DNA of 49,833 bases from Candolleomyces eurysporus (GCA_027579435.1 JANBPK010001512.1:1-49833); one strand, 5' to 3'. Counted from the stretch's first letter, positions 23,021 to 33,824 are shown. Made by a program: numbers and translations. Notes: a model not told the origin generated them from the letters alone.

Positions 23021-24457
23021 ATGAACCCGATTGTTACGAATACCGGAGGCCTCGATGGCCCCGACGATATCGACCAAGTCGCTTCCCCATCATCCCCTTC
23101 CAAGTCCGAGATGACGTCAGTCTCCACAGCCCTGCTCGTTCTCTTGAGGACCTGGCAGCACTCCGCAACGCCTTCCCGCCTTGCGCCACCTACTATCATC
23201 GCCCTGGGAGACGAGGAGAGCGATTCAGATGCGACCTGCGTTGGGACCGAGAACGAGTCGACGNATCTGAAGGCTGNCATTGCTGGCAATGTCAAAAGGC
23301 CTCTGAACTTCCTCGTTCCACCACGGAAATATCCGAGGGCCCCCAAGCATTTACCTGGCATCCCAGCCTCCAATAGCGCCCAGAGCAGTATTGCGGAACC
23401 GCACCAGAACATTCCACCACTCAATCTCTGTGCAGGCGTCCGAGAAGATGAAGATAAGGGCCATAATTGGCAGGAACAAGTTAGAAAGCTCAATGCCCAG
23501 CTCAGCAAAGACAAAGCAGAGAGCGACAGATTGATCTTCGTACTGCGGCAGCAGCTCGAAGTGGCGGAGAAAGGCTTGCGGAGAGAGCAGGGTGAAGTGT
23601 GGAGCTTGCGTGCTGAAGCTGGGATGAAAGATCTCTACATTCGTTCGCTGTACGAAGCCAGACAGGAGGGTCAAGTAGTATTTTCCGCGATGCGGGAGAG
23701 GATCACTCAGGCTGAAGCCACGATCGCTCGACTGGCGGAGAGGTTAGCGGAGAAGGAGGTTGAGGGGAGTCTGAAGGATCTTCACATTCGTTTGTTTACG
23801 AGGAGGATTGAGGAGTCTGAATCGAGTTGTGTATCGATGGAAGCTGCTCTGGAGCAGAAGGACGTCGAATTGGCCCAACTTCGAGACGCTTTGGTGGAGC
23901 AGGAGACCGTGGAACGAACCAGTAGCGAGCATCAGGAAACCGTATCATCTCTGACAGGCATTGTGGCGGAGAAGGACGTTGAAATCGCTCAACTCAGCGC
24001 GAGGTTAGCTCAGGAGGAATCGGAGGGTTGCCGAAAGGATCGCCAAATTCTTTCACTTTCTGAAACAAGCCAACAGCTCGAAGGCCTATGCTCTTCTCTC
24101 GAAAAAACCATCACCAAGAACGATACCACGATCGAAGATCTCAAGCGTAGGCTGTCAGAGAAGGCGACGGAAGTGCGAATGAAGGAATCCAGGATTCAAG
24201 CCCTCAGCGATGCGCGCAGGTACCCTCCAGAGTCATCTAAAGCTGAGATGCAGAAGGTTATCAGCCAGTATGAGCATCGGATTACTGAGCTGAACGACCG
24301 TTTAGCGGAATGTCACAAACACTTGCTGCTCGCATCTGCTGGCAGTGGCCCCGGCAAGCCGCCGAACCCATACTACTGGATAATGAGGCATCCCAGTTAT
24401 TCGAGAGAGGCGGATTCCGGCACGAACCCTGCTTATACTAGATACGAGTCTGCTTGA
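23021..24457 (+). CDS. Coiled-coil protein CC5 with KD-repeats and C-terminal DRLAEC block
   Basis: One open frame, 478 aa from ATG 23021 (MNPIVTNTGG); in-frame ATG 22907 is an alternative. Residues 1-150 are disordered, Ser/Pro-rich and contain two Ns at 23264 and 23277 that must both be counted to keep frame. From about residue 155 a coiled coil runs with anchors KDLYIRSL, KDLHIRLF, KDRQILSL and KESRIQAL; neighbouring anchors are 49 residues apart where measured. Near the end, ITELNDRLAECHKHLLLA matches the terminal block of the membrane-anchored copies. It therefore links CC4 (soluble repeats) with the A/B/left groups (terminal block). No convincing membrane helix. Function unknown. Confidence 0.83.
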   Translation: MNPIVTNTGGLDGPDDIDQVASPSSPSKSEMTSVSTALLVLLRTWQHSATPSRLAPPTIIALGDEESDSDATCVGTENESTXLKAXIAGNVKRPLNFLVPPRKYPRAPKHLPGIPASNSAQSSIAEPHQNIPPLNLCAGVREDEDKGHNWQEQVRKLNAQLSKDKAESDRLIFVLRQQLEVAEKGLRREQGEVWSLRAEAGMKDLYIRSLYEARQEGQVVFSAMRERITQAEATIARLAERLAEKEVEGSLKDLHIRLFTRRIEESESSCVSMEAALEQKDVELAQLRDALVEQETVERTSSEHQETVSSLTGIVAEKDVEIAQLSARLAQEESEGCRKDRQILSLSETSQQLEGLCSSLEKTITKNDTTIEDLKRRLSEKATEVRMKESRIQALSDARRYPPESSKAEMQKVISQYEHRITELNDRLAECHKHLLLASAGSGPGKPPNPYYWIMRHPSYSREADSGTNPAYTRYESA

Positions 24458-25168
24458 TACCAATAAATATTGGGCTATATGTGACGTCCATTTAGCTCGA
24501 ACGAGAATAAGAGACCATGGATAACTCAGTAATTTCCATTGAACTACCAATGCTCCATGAACTGCGGAAGCTACTGACCCACCCTGGTCCTGCCAGTAAA
24601 AGGGTGTATCACTGTCGCCGTATTTGAAGTCAATATTCAAGTCCGGACAGCAGATCTCAATACATCTGGCCTTGACCACGGCACATTGGAATTCAATAAC
24701 GACGAAATGGCCATCACCCCAGCGCAACACATTCAACGACGTCATGAGTTGTTTGTTGTTGTACTCATCATCCGAAGTTCGTAAGGGAATAATTTTGGGC
24801 GCCCTTGAACTCGAAGCGCTCTGCGTTCACGTTATTCAGAAACTCTTGCGGCCATTTCCATTGAATAAACGTCTGAAATTGTAGCCGAGGTGGTCGCTTC
24901 GTAGCTTTGCCTTTCTGTGAAGCATACGTTGGTCGAGCGCCAGTTGGGCGCTAATCCTGAAATGGGCAGCATGGACCAGTGCAAAGCGGTGCATTTGCTG
25001 TGCGATGGTTTCCATCTCGACATTAACAAATTGGGAGCTTCTCTGCTTTTGAGCGATGATAAAGCCGACTGACATGCCTCGCTCGCGATCCTCCCAGTCA
25101 CTCCGACAGCGCCGCACTAACTTTAGCTACCCCCACCACCTTCTGCAATCCGAGTGGTACCTTGGAGA
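24458..25168. promoter_or_regulatory. Spacer and A1 promoter
   Basis: Contains CGATGATAAAGCC at 25054-25066, an element repeated before A2 and A3. Parts of 24900-25070 resemble 26700-26840 upstream of A2 (GTCGAGCGCC, then GGCGC), so the promoter was copied with the gene. Confidence 0.5.
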
Positions 25169-26531
25169 ATGCCTCTTCACACCGCTGCATCCAGTATGAA
25201 ATTTTTTTTGCTGCCTTTTTAGTCGTTTTATTGAACAAGTTCTCTGGGACGCCTAGTTTTCATGAACGTTCCATCTCCCCTACTCTTTGCGTTATTGCTG
25301 GTAGCTCACCTGGCCTTTCTGGCGAACTCTCGATCAGGAGAAGATGAAAGGTCCAGAAGTATCCCGCCTGCTCAAGATGGCGCAGGAGACGGGGGCTTGG
25401 GTCCTAGCTCCTTTTCTACTGGCTCAGCGACGCAGGAGCAAACAACGGACGATCCCTTGGTGCAAATTGAAGATCGAACAAATGAGGGTACAATCGTCGA
25501 ATTGAGGCGCATGCTCCAACAAGCGACTTTAAACATTTCCAAGCACCGACAAGAGCTTTCATTGGCACGATATGAAGCCAAAGCCAAGGACCTCCATATC
25601 ATTTCACTCAGCGACGCTGAGAGGGACCTCCAAGCTCTCTGTTCGGCCATGCAAGAGAAAGCGGCAAAGGACGAAGCAACCATCGTTGAGCTCACAGGCC
25701 GGTTGGAAAATCTCACCACAGAGGGCGAGGGCGGAGAAACGGTTGCCGATTTGATGGAGCGGCTCGAGAGACTTGAGGAAGAAGGAGTTTCCAAAGATGC
25801 TCAAATCATCTCATTGACAAAGAAGGGTGAAGAATGGAACGCAAACGCCACTTCTCTGGAAGAGAGGGTCACCGTTCAAGAAACAACCGTACTCCAGCTC
25901 ACCGAGATGCTGAAGACCCAGAACAAGCACAGCGACACCCTCTCCGAGACCGTCGAAAACCAGAAAAAACTGCTTGCTGAAAGCTACACAATGATAGACC
26001 AGTTGAACACCAAACTTCAAGAAAAAAACCTCCATAAACGACACTATGGGAGATCGCATCTCATTGCTATCCCAGAAATGCGAGAGCCTCACAAGCACCT
26101 GTAATTCGTTGACCCAGGCCGCTGCTCTCAATGAGGAAATCATCGTCCAACTCAGACTAAACCTTGCCGAAGAGACTGCCGCAATGGAAGATTGGAAGGA
26201 CCTGTATATTCAATCACTATCCCAGCCTCAACAACCACACGGACGCATGGGGATGGGTGTACCTGCGTCCGACCTTTCTATACAAGGAATCATTGCAGAG
26301 AAGGATCGAAGATTCGCAGAGCTAAACGACAGATTCTCTGAATGTTACGGGCAGCTGTTAGCCAGCCAGGCAGGCAATTTCGTGGTACCCTTTTCGCGAC
26401 CACCGACAACAGCTATCGGAGAGAGCGAAGGAGACTGTGATGAGGATACAAGATCTAACAGCCATAAAAGCGCGCCGGCTCCTAGCTCTATCCATGGTCC
26501 TTTTCGAACACGCTATCGGTCAGATAGGTAA
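25169..26531 (+). CDS. Membrane-anchored coiled-coil protein A1, frame broken at an A7 run
   Basis: Exon 1 is 25169-25193 (MPLHTAAS plus one base) and exon 2 25257-26531; the intron is phase 1. Hydrophobic anchor LLFALLLVAHLAFLA, a charged linker, then KDLHIISLSDAERDLQALCS, KDEATIVELTGRL, KDAQIISL and the IIVQLRLNLAEETAAMEDWK region, ending in IAEKDRRFAELNDRFSECYG. The printed frame stops at 26104, while a second frame from about 26046 carries the remaining conserved half. The switch lies at seven A (26022-26028); one A fewer gives about 432 aa aligned with A2 and A3. Given the N-at-homopolymer pattern this is probably a consensus error, but a real young pseudogene is possible. Confidence 0.78.
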
Positions 26532-26826
26532 ATACAAACTATTTTAGATTGAATAGATGAATCGTATGAATATGTACATTATTACTCACTTTTTCTGAAT
26601 AGTCGACTTGAACGTACCATCGCCACCGAATGAATCTCTATGCCTTCAATAGGGACCGAGGATGCGGTTGTGCAGATTCGATTTGTTTTATTCGTTGAAG
26701 TTGTCGAGCGCCGAGTAGGCGCCAATGCCGAACAGGCCAGCCATGATCCGGTGCGAAGCAGTGCAGTTTGCTGTGGGACAGTCCATATCTCGGGATTGAC
26801 GGGCTCAGAACCACTCTCTTCTTGAA

Positions 26827-26839
26827 CGATGATAAAACC
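26827..26839 (+). promoter_or_regulatory. Conserved promoter element before A2
   Basis: CGATGATAAAACC, 69 nt before the end of the A2 5' flank. The same element, CGATGATAAARCC, is at 25054 (A1) and 30151 (A3). It contains GATAA and an AT-rich core, so it could be a GATA-factor site or a TATA-like box. Confidence 0.45.
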
Positions 26840-26907
26840 TTATATGTGCTTTGTGCCCGACACTCGATACTCCACGCCCTCTTCAATCCGATTGGGATCT
26901 TTGTAGA

Positions 26908-28208
26908 ATGCCTATTCAAGCTGCCGCTTCCGGTAGGTCGATTCATTGTCTCCTTGTATCCTTTTCGTTGATTAGCGTTTCCGGCATGCAGTTATCATCA
27001 ACATTCCGGCCCCTCTACTCGTGATGTTGCTGGTGTTCATCAATTTGGCCTTTCTGGCCAACCCCCGACCATGGGAGGCGCGAAAGTCCACAAGTAACTG
27101 GTCAGTGGACTCAAACTCGGAGCCTGTTTGCGGCTCTACTGGCTCAGCAACACAGCGGAAGGCATCTAAGACGATGGCGGACGCCTCTGTACAAACCGAA
27201 CAATCGGCAGATGAGCAAATAATAGTCGAATTGCGGGACAACCTTGCTAAAGCAACCGAAGCTCTCTCTCTAAACCAACAAGAGCTTTCGACTGCACGAG
27301 TTGAAGCCACCGCCAAGGACCTCCACATCGCCTCGCTTACAGAAGCCAGGAGGGAGTTCCAAACTCTCTGTTCGGCGATGCAAGAAAAAGGGGCCAAGGA
27401 CGAAGCAACAGTTGTCGAGCTCACGGGGCGGCTGGCAAATCTCGAGGCAGAGGGTGCTTCCAAAGATGCTCGAATCGCTTCGTTGATGAAGAAGAACGAG
27501 GAATGGCGAACTGACACCACTTCCATGCAGAATATGATAGCGTTTCAAGAAGCGGTCTTACTCCAGCTCAGCGATATATTGAAGACGCAGAACAAGCACA
27601 ACGACACTCTTTCCGAGACCGTCAAAAGTCAGAAGAAGCTGCTTGCTGAAAATGACACAATCGTTACCAGTTTAAACGCCAAGCTTACGGAACAATCCTC
27701 CGAAAACGACTCCATGAGGCATCGTATATCATCGTTTTCCGAGGAATGCGAGAAACTTAACAATCTTTGCAAGCGGTCCACCGAAGTCGCCTTTCGGGAT
27801 GAGGAAACGATTGTCCAGCTCAAGCTCAAACTCGTTGAAACGACTGCCGAAGCCGGCGATTGGAAGGACCTATATATTCAGTCGCTATCTCAACCTCACC
27901 AGCCTCGCATGCGCACGGATGTGTCCTTATCTGCGCTGTCTATTCAAGGAATCATGGAGGAGAAGGACCGCAGGATCGCAGAGCTCAACGACAAACTGTC
28001 TGAGTGCTACGGACAGCTTGTAGCCAGTCAAACGGACACTTTGGTCGGACGCTTTCCCTTACCTCCAACTGTATTTGTCAGTGGGAGTTCGGGAGGTTAT
28101 GCTGAAAACAATGGCGCGGATTTATCGAGGTCAAAAACCTTTTCAGGCCTCGGCTCAGAGTATGGGCACAGGAGTTGGCCCATGTTCAGTAGCGTACCAA
28201 CTTCGTAG
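26908..28208 (+). CDS. Membrane-anchored coiled-coil protein A2 (tandem family)
   Basis: Exons 26908-26932 (MPIQAAAS plus one base) and 26992-28208, 59 nt phase-1 intron; 413 aa. Anchor segment at about residues 12-32 (IPAPLLVMLLVFINLAFLA), then ASVQTEQSADEQIIVELR, which parallels VQTD in CC2/CC3. The coiled coil has KDLHIASLTEARREFQTLCS and KDARIASL exactly 49 residues apart, with KDEATVVELTGRLANLEAEG between, then AGDWKDLYIQSLSQ and DRRIAELNDKLSECYGQLVA. A hydrophilic tail of about 65 residues ends the protein. Nearly identical to A3 in the middle block (about 13 differences in 110 residues by eye). This is the cleanest family member and a good reference. Function unknown. Confidence 0.88.
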
Positions 28209-28647
28209 TCCTTTGCCAGCGTAACCTTGTTCCAGGTTTGGGACCGCCGTGGTCACATCACAGACTTAGCATATAGCCAAGTACGGACAACATAGTAGGC
28301 TTCGGAAACTTGGTAGATGGCAGATAGTAATAATATTCGAGAAATTGTGGGTCACACCCATCTTGATACCCAGCAGCCTCCCTGTTCTCCCAATCTCTGC
28401 TATATATCAGTAGGCGTCGTATATTCTAGGGCCATGAAATATTTGGAGTGCTGTGCTAAGGCGGTGTCGGCACGGGGTTAGCTGGCCACGGCGTTGCAAG
28501 AGCCTGTGCCTGTCAAAAGACACCACTGGAGAACGAATCGTCAACGTCACTGCAATCAAACATTAGATGGCGAACGGTTACAAATGCGATAGCGACTGAT
28601 AATACCCCTCAGCCCCACTTCCACTCACGACATTATCCTTGAGCCCA
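28209..28647. promoter_or_regulatory. A2-B1 spacer, part of a duplicated unit
   Basis: Matches the A3-B2 spacer at 31529-31942 in order: TAATATTCGAG, then GGAGTG, ACGGGGTT, TGTGCCTGTCA, GGAGAAC and CATTAGATGG. No gene. Confidence 0.6.
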
Positions 28648-29751
28648 ATGTCCCCTCAGAACTCCACTGGTAAGTGTTGGAAGGCATTCTTCGAAGAATG
28701 TTGGTCGCTGAGTATCCGATGTAATGCAAACACAGTGTTAGTTGACACCGGACGTTTATTGCTCGAGTTCCTTGTCGCGGTGATAGCTTCACTTGTGAAA
28801 GAAGCTAACCGGTCACCAAACAATGCCGCAAAGCAAAGTACCTTCAAAGTCAAACATGCGCCCGCGCAATCAAGAAGCGAACTCCCTAAAATCGATGGGA
28901 ATGGCAAAGAACCAGGCTGCAATGAGCAAGGTGACCGGGTGCCCATTCAACGACATACCGAGGCCGCGTTCGAGAAAGCTTCCGAGATGGCCAATTTGAA
29001 GCAACAACTCGCAACGATGTCGGAAGAGTTTCAAAGAGAACGACGGGAACATGCCATAACTCGAGCCCAAAACGCCGACCTCTTGAACGAACTTCAGTCC
29101 AAACGAGAAGAAGCTCTGATAGCTCAGGCAGAGGCTCGATGCGCAAAGGATATGTGCATGTCGTCTCTGTCGGAAGCAAGAAGAGAATACCAGGTGCTAT
29201 TTTCTATCATGCAGGAAAAGGCGACTAAGGACGAGGGAACCATTGTGGAGCTGCAGAACAAAGTGGCGAAGTTGGAGGCGGAAGCCACTTTGGAGAATTC
29301 GAAACTTGAGAGCGAAGCCCCTCTCGAAGCCTTAGAAGACATCACACCATGGTTCATGGATGGAAGTCAACCGAGCCTCGATCCCCAGAAACACGATGAA
29401 AAGTGGCCAGTCCCAACTGTGCCATCTTCAAGTTCCCTGTTCGCAGAGCCGGCGCCATATGAGATAGCCCGTAACCCCTTCCTGCACCCTCAGGGAGATA
29501 CATCGAGCCTTTCGATGAAGCAGGTCATCGCCCAGAAGGAGCACAAGATAGCTGACCTGAAAGATAAACTGTCCGAGTGCTACGCCCTGCTAGTTGCTAG
29601 CCGTGACGGCAGCGGAGAGACCGGTTTTCCTCCTTTCCTCAACTCGGACCCATTTGATCTCGATCCGTATGGAGAGACAGCGAAGAAGGCAAAGCATCAC
29701 AGTGCCCCATATCCAACAAGACCGTTACCAGTATGCACTTTCGCGCTGTAG
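28648..29751 (+). CDS. Membrane-anchored coiled-coil protein B1 (tandem family)
   Basis: Exons 28648-28669 (MSPQNST plus one base) and 28736-29751, 66 nt phase-1 intron; 345 aa. Anchor LLLEFLVAVIASLVKEANR, then a basic/Pro linker. The coiled coil begins at ASEMANLKQQLATMSEEFQ and includes RREHAITRAQNADLL and AEARCAKDMCMSSLSEARRE, followed by KDEGTIVELQNKVAKLEAE; a single KD repeat rather than several. A non-coiled linker (DITPWFMDGSQPS) leads to VIAQKEHKIADLKDKLSECY. The B group (B1, B2) has a shorter rod and a distinct SEMANLK block compared with A. Paired with A2 in a unit duplicated as A3-B2. Function unknown. Confidence 0.87.
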   Translation: MSPQNSTGKCWKAFFEECWSLSIRCNANTVLVDTGRLLLEFLVAVIASLVKEANRSPNNAAKQSTFKVKHAPAQSRSELPKIDGNGKEPGCNEQGDRVPIQRHTEAAFEKASEMANLKQQLATMSEEFQRERREHAITRAQNADLLNELQSKREEALIAQAEARCAKDMCMSSLSEARREYQVLFSIMQEKATKDEGTIVELQNKVAKLEAEATLENSKLESEAPLEALEDITPWFMDGSQPSLDPQKHDEKWPVPTVPSSSSLFAEPAPYEIARNPFLHPQGDTSSLSMKQVIAQKEHKIADLKDKLSECYALLVASRDGSGETGFPPFLNSDPFDLDPYGETAKKAKHHSAPYPTRPLPVCTFAL

Positions 29752-30227
29752 ATCTGCTGGTGCCCGACATTGGATAAAACAATAGTCATCATCTCCTTTT
29801 CGCTCCAACACCCAATCCAAAATTGTGGCATAAAGGGCGAATTGCGCAAAGTTGTCCTGGTTGAAAAGCAACGGAAAAGGGAGATATTGAAACACAAGAA
29901 CCGACCTGTTGCATTGTCGCTCAATGCATCCGCTCGGAAAATGGCATAGGTCGCGACGCGTTACGTAAAGATGAAGTTTGTATTTGTTTGATCCAAAGAC
30001 CAAACATCCCTGGTCGTCGTATTAATATTGCTGTTCAATTATTGCTGTTCAGTGATCTCAACTGCCACGGATTCAGTACGGTTGAAATGCGCCGTTCTGA
30101 TTGGAACCTGGCGCAGCCACCCTACCTACACAGGCTACACTGCTGCTGAACGATGATAAAGCCCGTGTGCGTGCCCTCGGTAGCCTCCCGACTTGATGCT
30201 AATCTGCATTCCGACTGGTATCTTGGG
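29752..30227. promoter_or_regulatory. B1-A3 spacer with A-type promoter
   Basis: CGATGATAAAGCC at 30151-30163, 65 nt before the A3 start, as before A1 and A2. A CATTCCGACTGGTATCTTGGG step just before the ATG is also matched upstream of A2 (ATCCGATTGGGATCTT). No gene. Confidence 0.5.
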
Positions 30228-31528
30228 ATGCCTATTCAAACCACTCCTTCTCGTATGTCGATCGTTGCTCGGATGTCTATATTCAATTCATTGATAAAGG
30301 TCTCCGCCATGCTCAGTTTTTATCAATATCCCAGCTCCACTACTCCTTGGGTGTTTGCTGCTAATTCCCGTAGCCTTGCTGATAAACACTCGATCAGGAG
30401 AGAATGAACAGTACAGAAAGAGCCGGTCAGTGGAGGGCACCGAAGCCAGGTGCTCAGGTCCTGGTTCTGGGTGGACTGGTTCAGCAGAACAGGGAAAGGC
30501 GTTCAAGACGATGGCAGATGCCTCAGTGCAAAGTGAAGACTCGACGAACGACCGTACGATATTCGAGTTGCGAGACAATTTCGCTAAGGCGACCGAAGCC
30601 CTTACCCAGCACCGACAAGACCTTTCGATTGCACGAGCTGAAGCCACCGCCAAGGACCTCCACATCACCTCACTCACCGAAGCCAGGAGAGAGTTCCAAG
30701 CTCTCTGTTCGGCGATGCAAAAAAAAGCGGCCGGGGACGAAGCAACAGTTGTCGAGCTCACGGGGCGGTTGGCGAATCTCGAGGCAGAGGGTGCCTCCAA
30801 AGATGCTCGAATTGCTTCGTTTATGAAGAAGAACGAGGAATGGCGAACCGACACTACTTCCATGCAAAATATGATCGCGTTCCAAGAAGCAGCCTTACTC
30901 CAGCTTACCGATATTCTGAAGACGCAGGATAGGCACATCGACGCCCTCTCTGAGACCGTCAAAANGTCAGAAACAAATGCTTACCGAAAACGACGCAACC
31001 ATTGCCCAGTTGAATGCCAAGGTCACAGAACAAACTTCCGATATCGACTCTATGCGGCATCACATCTCGTCGTTGTCTGAGGAGTGTGAAAATCTGGCAA
31101 GTCTTCGCAAGTCTTTGACCGAGGACGCCGCTCGAGACGAGGTGACTATCGCCCAACTCAAGCTAAGCCTTGCCGAAAAGACTGCCGCAGCGGGCGATTG
31201 GAAGGATCTATATATTCAATCGCTATCACAACCTCACCAGCCACGCATGTGCATCCCACGGACGGATGCAACCTTTTCCACACTTTCTATGCAAGGGATT
31301 ATCGCGGAGAAGGACCGCAGGATAGCGGAGCTGAGCGACAAGCTGTCCGAATGCTATGGGCAGCTCGTTGCCAGTCAGGCAGGGAACTTGGCGGGGCCAT
31401 TTTCGCTATCGCTACCGTCGATAGTTGTTGGTGAGAGCGCAGGGGACCATGAGGACGTGCATTCAAGGTCACGAAGTTTCAATAGCGCGCTTAGTCCCCC
31501 AGATTTTTTCCGGCGCGGATACTATTGA
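30228..31528 (+). CDS. Membrane-anchored coiled-coil protein A3 (tandem family)
   Basis: Exons 30228-30252 (MPIQTTPS plus one base) and 30317-31528; 411 aa if the N at 30965, just after an AAAA run, is dropped. With the N kept, the frame is lost in the middle of a conserved stretch and the rest reappears in another frame, so the N is almost certainly spurious. Anchor IPAPLLLGCLLLIPVALLI, then ASVQSEDSTND (the VQTE position, with Thr changed to Ser), KDLHITSLTEARREFQALCS, KDARIASF, AGDWKDLYIQSLSQ and DRRIAELSDKLSECYGQLVA. Tail shorter than in A2. Sister of A2 by sequence and flanks. Function unknown. Confidence 0.85.
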
Positions 31529-31942
31529 AGATAACATCCGTAAATGTTCACTTTCTTATTAATAGTTTACTCGCTGGGTAGTAGAACTGGATGTAGAAAC
31601 TAGGTAGATATTGATAATATTCGAGTTCACAACCATCATGATTTCGACATCCGGAATTCTGCCGGCTCTTCCAATCCCTGCTGTGAAGGAGCAGGTGACA
31701 CATGGTACACGAGTTTTATTTCGGGCTGAGCACCGTGAAATGTCTGGAGTGTTGGCTATGTTGGAACGGGGTTGGCTGGGGGTCTCGGCGTTGCGATGAC
31801 ATGTGCCTGTCAGAAGACTAAAACTGGAGAACTGTCAACGTCATTGCAGTTAACAACATTAGATGGTCAAGGGTCACAATGTGATAGTGTGTGCCAGCCT
31901 TCCTCAGCCCCACTCCCCCTCGCCACATTATTTACGAGCCCG
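31529..31942. promoter_or_regulatory. A3-B2 spacer, part of a duplicated unit
   Basis: Counterpart of 28209-28647; see that entry for shared steps. The last 80 nt before the ATG (CATTAGATGG, CCTCAGCCCCACT, CACATTAT) are close to those before B1. Confidence 0.6.
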
Positions 31943-33029
31943 ATGTCCCCTCAGAACTCGTCAGGTAAGTCAGAAGGTTTTCCTCAATAAATGTTGGTTG
32001 CTGAGCATCCGATGTAATGCGAACGCAGTGTTGGCCGAGATCGGACGTTTACTACTCAAGTTTCTTGTCGCGGCATTTGCTTTACTCGTGAAAGAAGTTC
32101 ACGGGGTACCGGGCGATGACTCAAAGAAAAATACTTCCAAGGTCCAGCACGCACCCGCACAATCACGGAGCGATCTCCCAAAAGTCGATGGGGGTCGCAG
32201 AGAACCAGGCTGCGACGGGCGAGCTGACAGGGCGCCGATTCCGCGAGAGGGAGAGGTCACGATCGAGGATGCTAGCGAGATGGCCAATTTGAAGCGGCAG
32301 CTTGCAATGACGTTGGAAGAGCTTCGAACTGAACGCCGGGAACATGCGATTACTCGAGCCCAAAACGTTGACCTGATGCGAAACCTTCAGTGCAAACGGG
32401 AAGAAACTCTGGTAGCCTTGGCAGGGGCTCTAGTAGCGCTAGCAGAGGCTCGGGGCGTAAAGGATATGTCCATGCCTCCATCAGAAGCAAGAAGAGAGTA
32501 TGGGACGCCATTTGCCCTCACGCAGGAAAAGGCGGCTAAACAGGAGGCAACCACAGCGGGGCTGCAGAATAGGGGGGCGAAGTTGGAAGCGGTGGACGTT
32601 CCGGAGGAGCCCCAACTTGAAAGCGAAGACCCCGCATTGTCGAAACTTCAGGGCCTAGAAGACATCCCTTCATGGTTCATGGAAGGAGGCCAATCGAACT
32701 TTGAACCCCCCTCTTCGCTGGTTTCTCCGTTCACAGAGATGTTTCTGCATTCAAGTCGAGAGAACACGCCAGGCGTGTCGATGCGAGAGGTCATCGCCCA
32801 GAAGGAACAGAAGATAGCCGAGCTGAAGGACAAATTGTCGGAGTGCTACAGCCAGCTGGTTGCGAGTCGAAGTGGCAACGGAGGGACCTTTTTCCTTCCT
32901 GATTCTGAACCTTTGTACTTTGATCCGTACAAGCAAGCCGAACGCCCGAAGGAGAAGAAAGGGAAGTGTTATAGTGCTCCTTCTTCAATTGGCAGACCGT
33001 CACCACAGACATACCCTTTAGAGTTATAG
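31943..33029 (+). CDS. Membrane-anchored coiled-coil protein B2 (tandem family)
   Basis: Exons 31943-31964 (MSPQNSS plus one base) and 32029-33029, 64 nt phase-1 intron; 340 aa. Same order as B1: anchor LLLKFLVAAFALLVKEV, linker, ASEMANLKRQLAMTLEELR, RREHAITRAQNVDLM, a degenerate central repeat (VKDMSMPPSEARRE, where B1 has KDMCMSSLSEARRE), the linker DIPSWFMEGGQSN and VIAQKEQKIAELKDKLSECY. The central coil is weakened by Pro and Gly substitutions (MPPSEARREYGTPFALTQ, TAGLQNRGAKLE), suggesting relaxed constraint after duplication. Function unknown. Confidence 0.85.
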
Positions 33030-33824
33030 GCCTTACGTCTTAGCGGGTTTGCATACGAATTGGACAGTAGATAGGACGATCAACACACTTTGACTTGAGA
33101 GTGCGTCCAAGAAAGTGAGCTTTCCACTAAGCCGTGCTAGTTGATGCTTTCTAGGAAAGAAATATTGGAAAGGTCCAATGATGCATCGATGAATTACAGT
33201 CTTTTGCAAAATAAAATGCGCAATCGTTTTCTCTCTCGTCGTTGATGTGACCTCGTCGCAGAGCTGTTAGGGAAAATATGAACATTTACTAAGTACGAAC
33301 CCGAAGTTGAACTGAGCCCTGATTTACTTGAACATTTACTACACTCGAACTAGGTTGAACTAGCTCCAGTGTGTGACCCGGGGGTCACGCCAACTTGTGA
33401 ATGAGTTCGCGCATTTTATTTTTGCAAACGACTGGAGGCGGACCGTAACATATCTGATTCCGAAGCAGTTCGGTACTTCCAGAATTGTATTTTTATACCG
33501 CCGCATCTCCATTATCCGTCACTCAATCTGCCTCACTTCTCCCACCCGCCCATCTCGTTACATTCGGAGATCCTGGCAGATCGTAAAGCCGTCCCGGCTT
33601 TTGCCCACGCCTCGCACATCAGTAACCTCAAGATGGGAACGAGAGTCAGACTAGCATCAAAGAGGAAGTCTCGAATCCTACGAAGCTTTCCGCGTGTCAT
33701 TTCTCAAGATTTCTCAGTTCACTTCTCCTGTTTTCAACGGCCGCGTCCTTGCTCTATACCTTCACCCTCTCTGAGTATGCCTATTCATACCGTTTCAGCT
33801 TCCGTCGCTAACGATGAGGGGTAG

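Noticed and set aside
24302..24745. 147-codon minus-strand frame
   Set aside because: Overlaps the conserved CC5 C-terminus antisense and shows no domain.
26022..26028. Programmed frameshift in A1
   Set aside because: A2 and A3 have no such run at the matching site, and homopolymer errors are common in this sequence.
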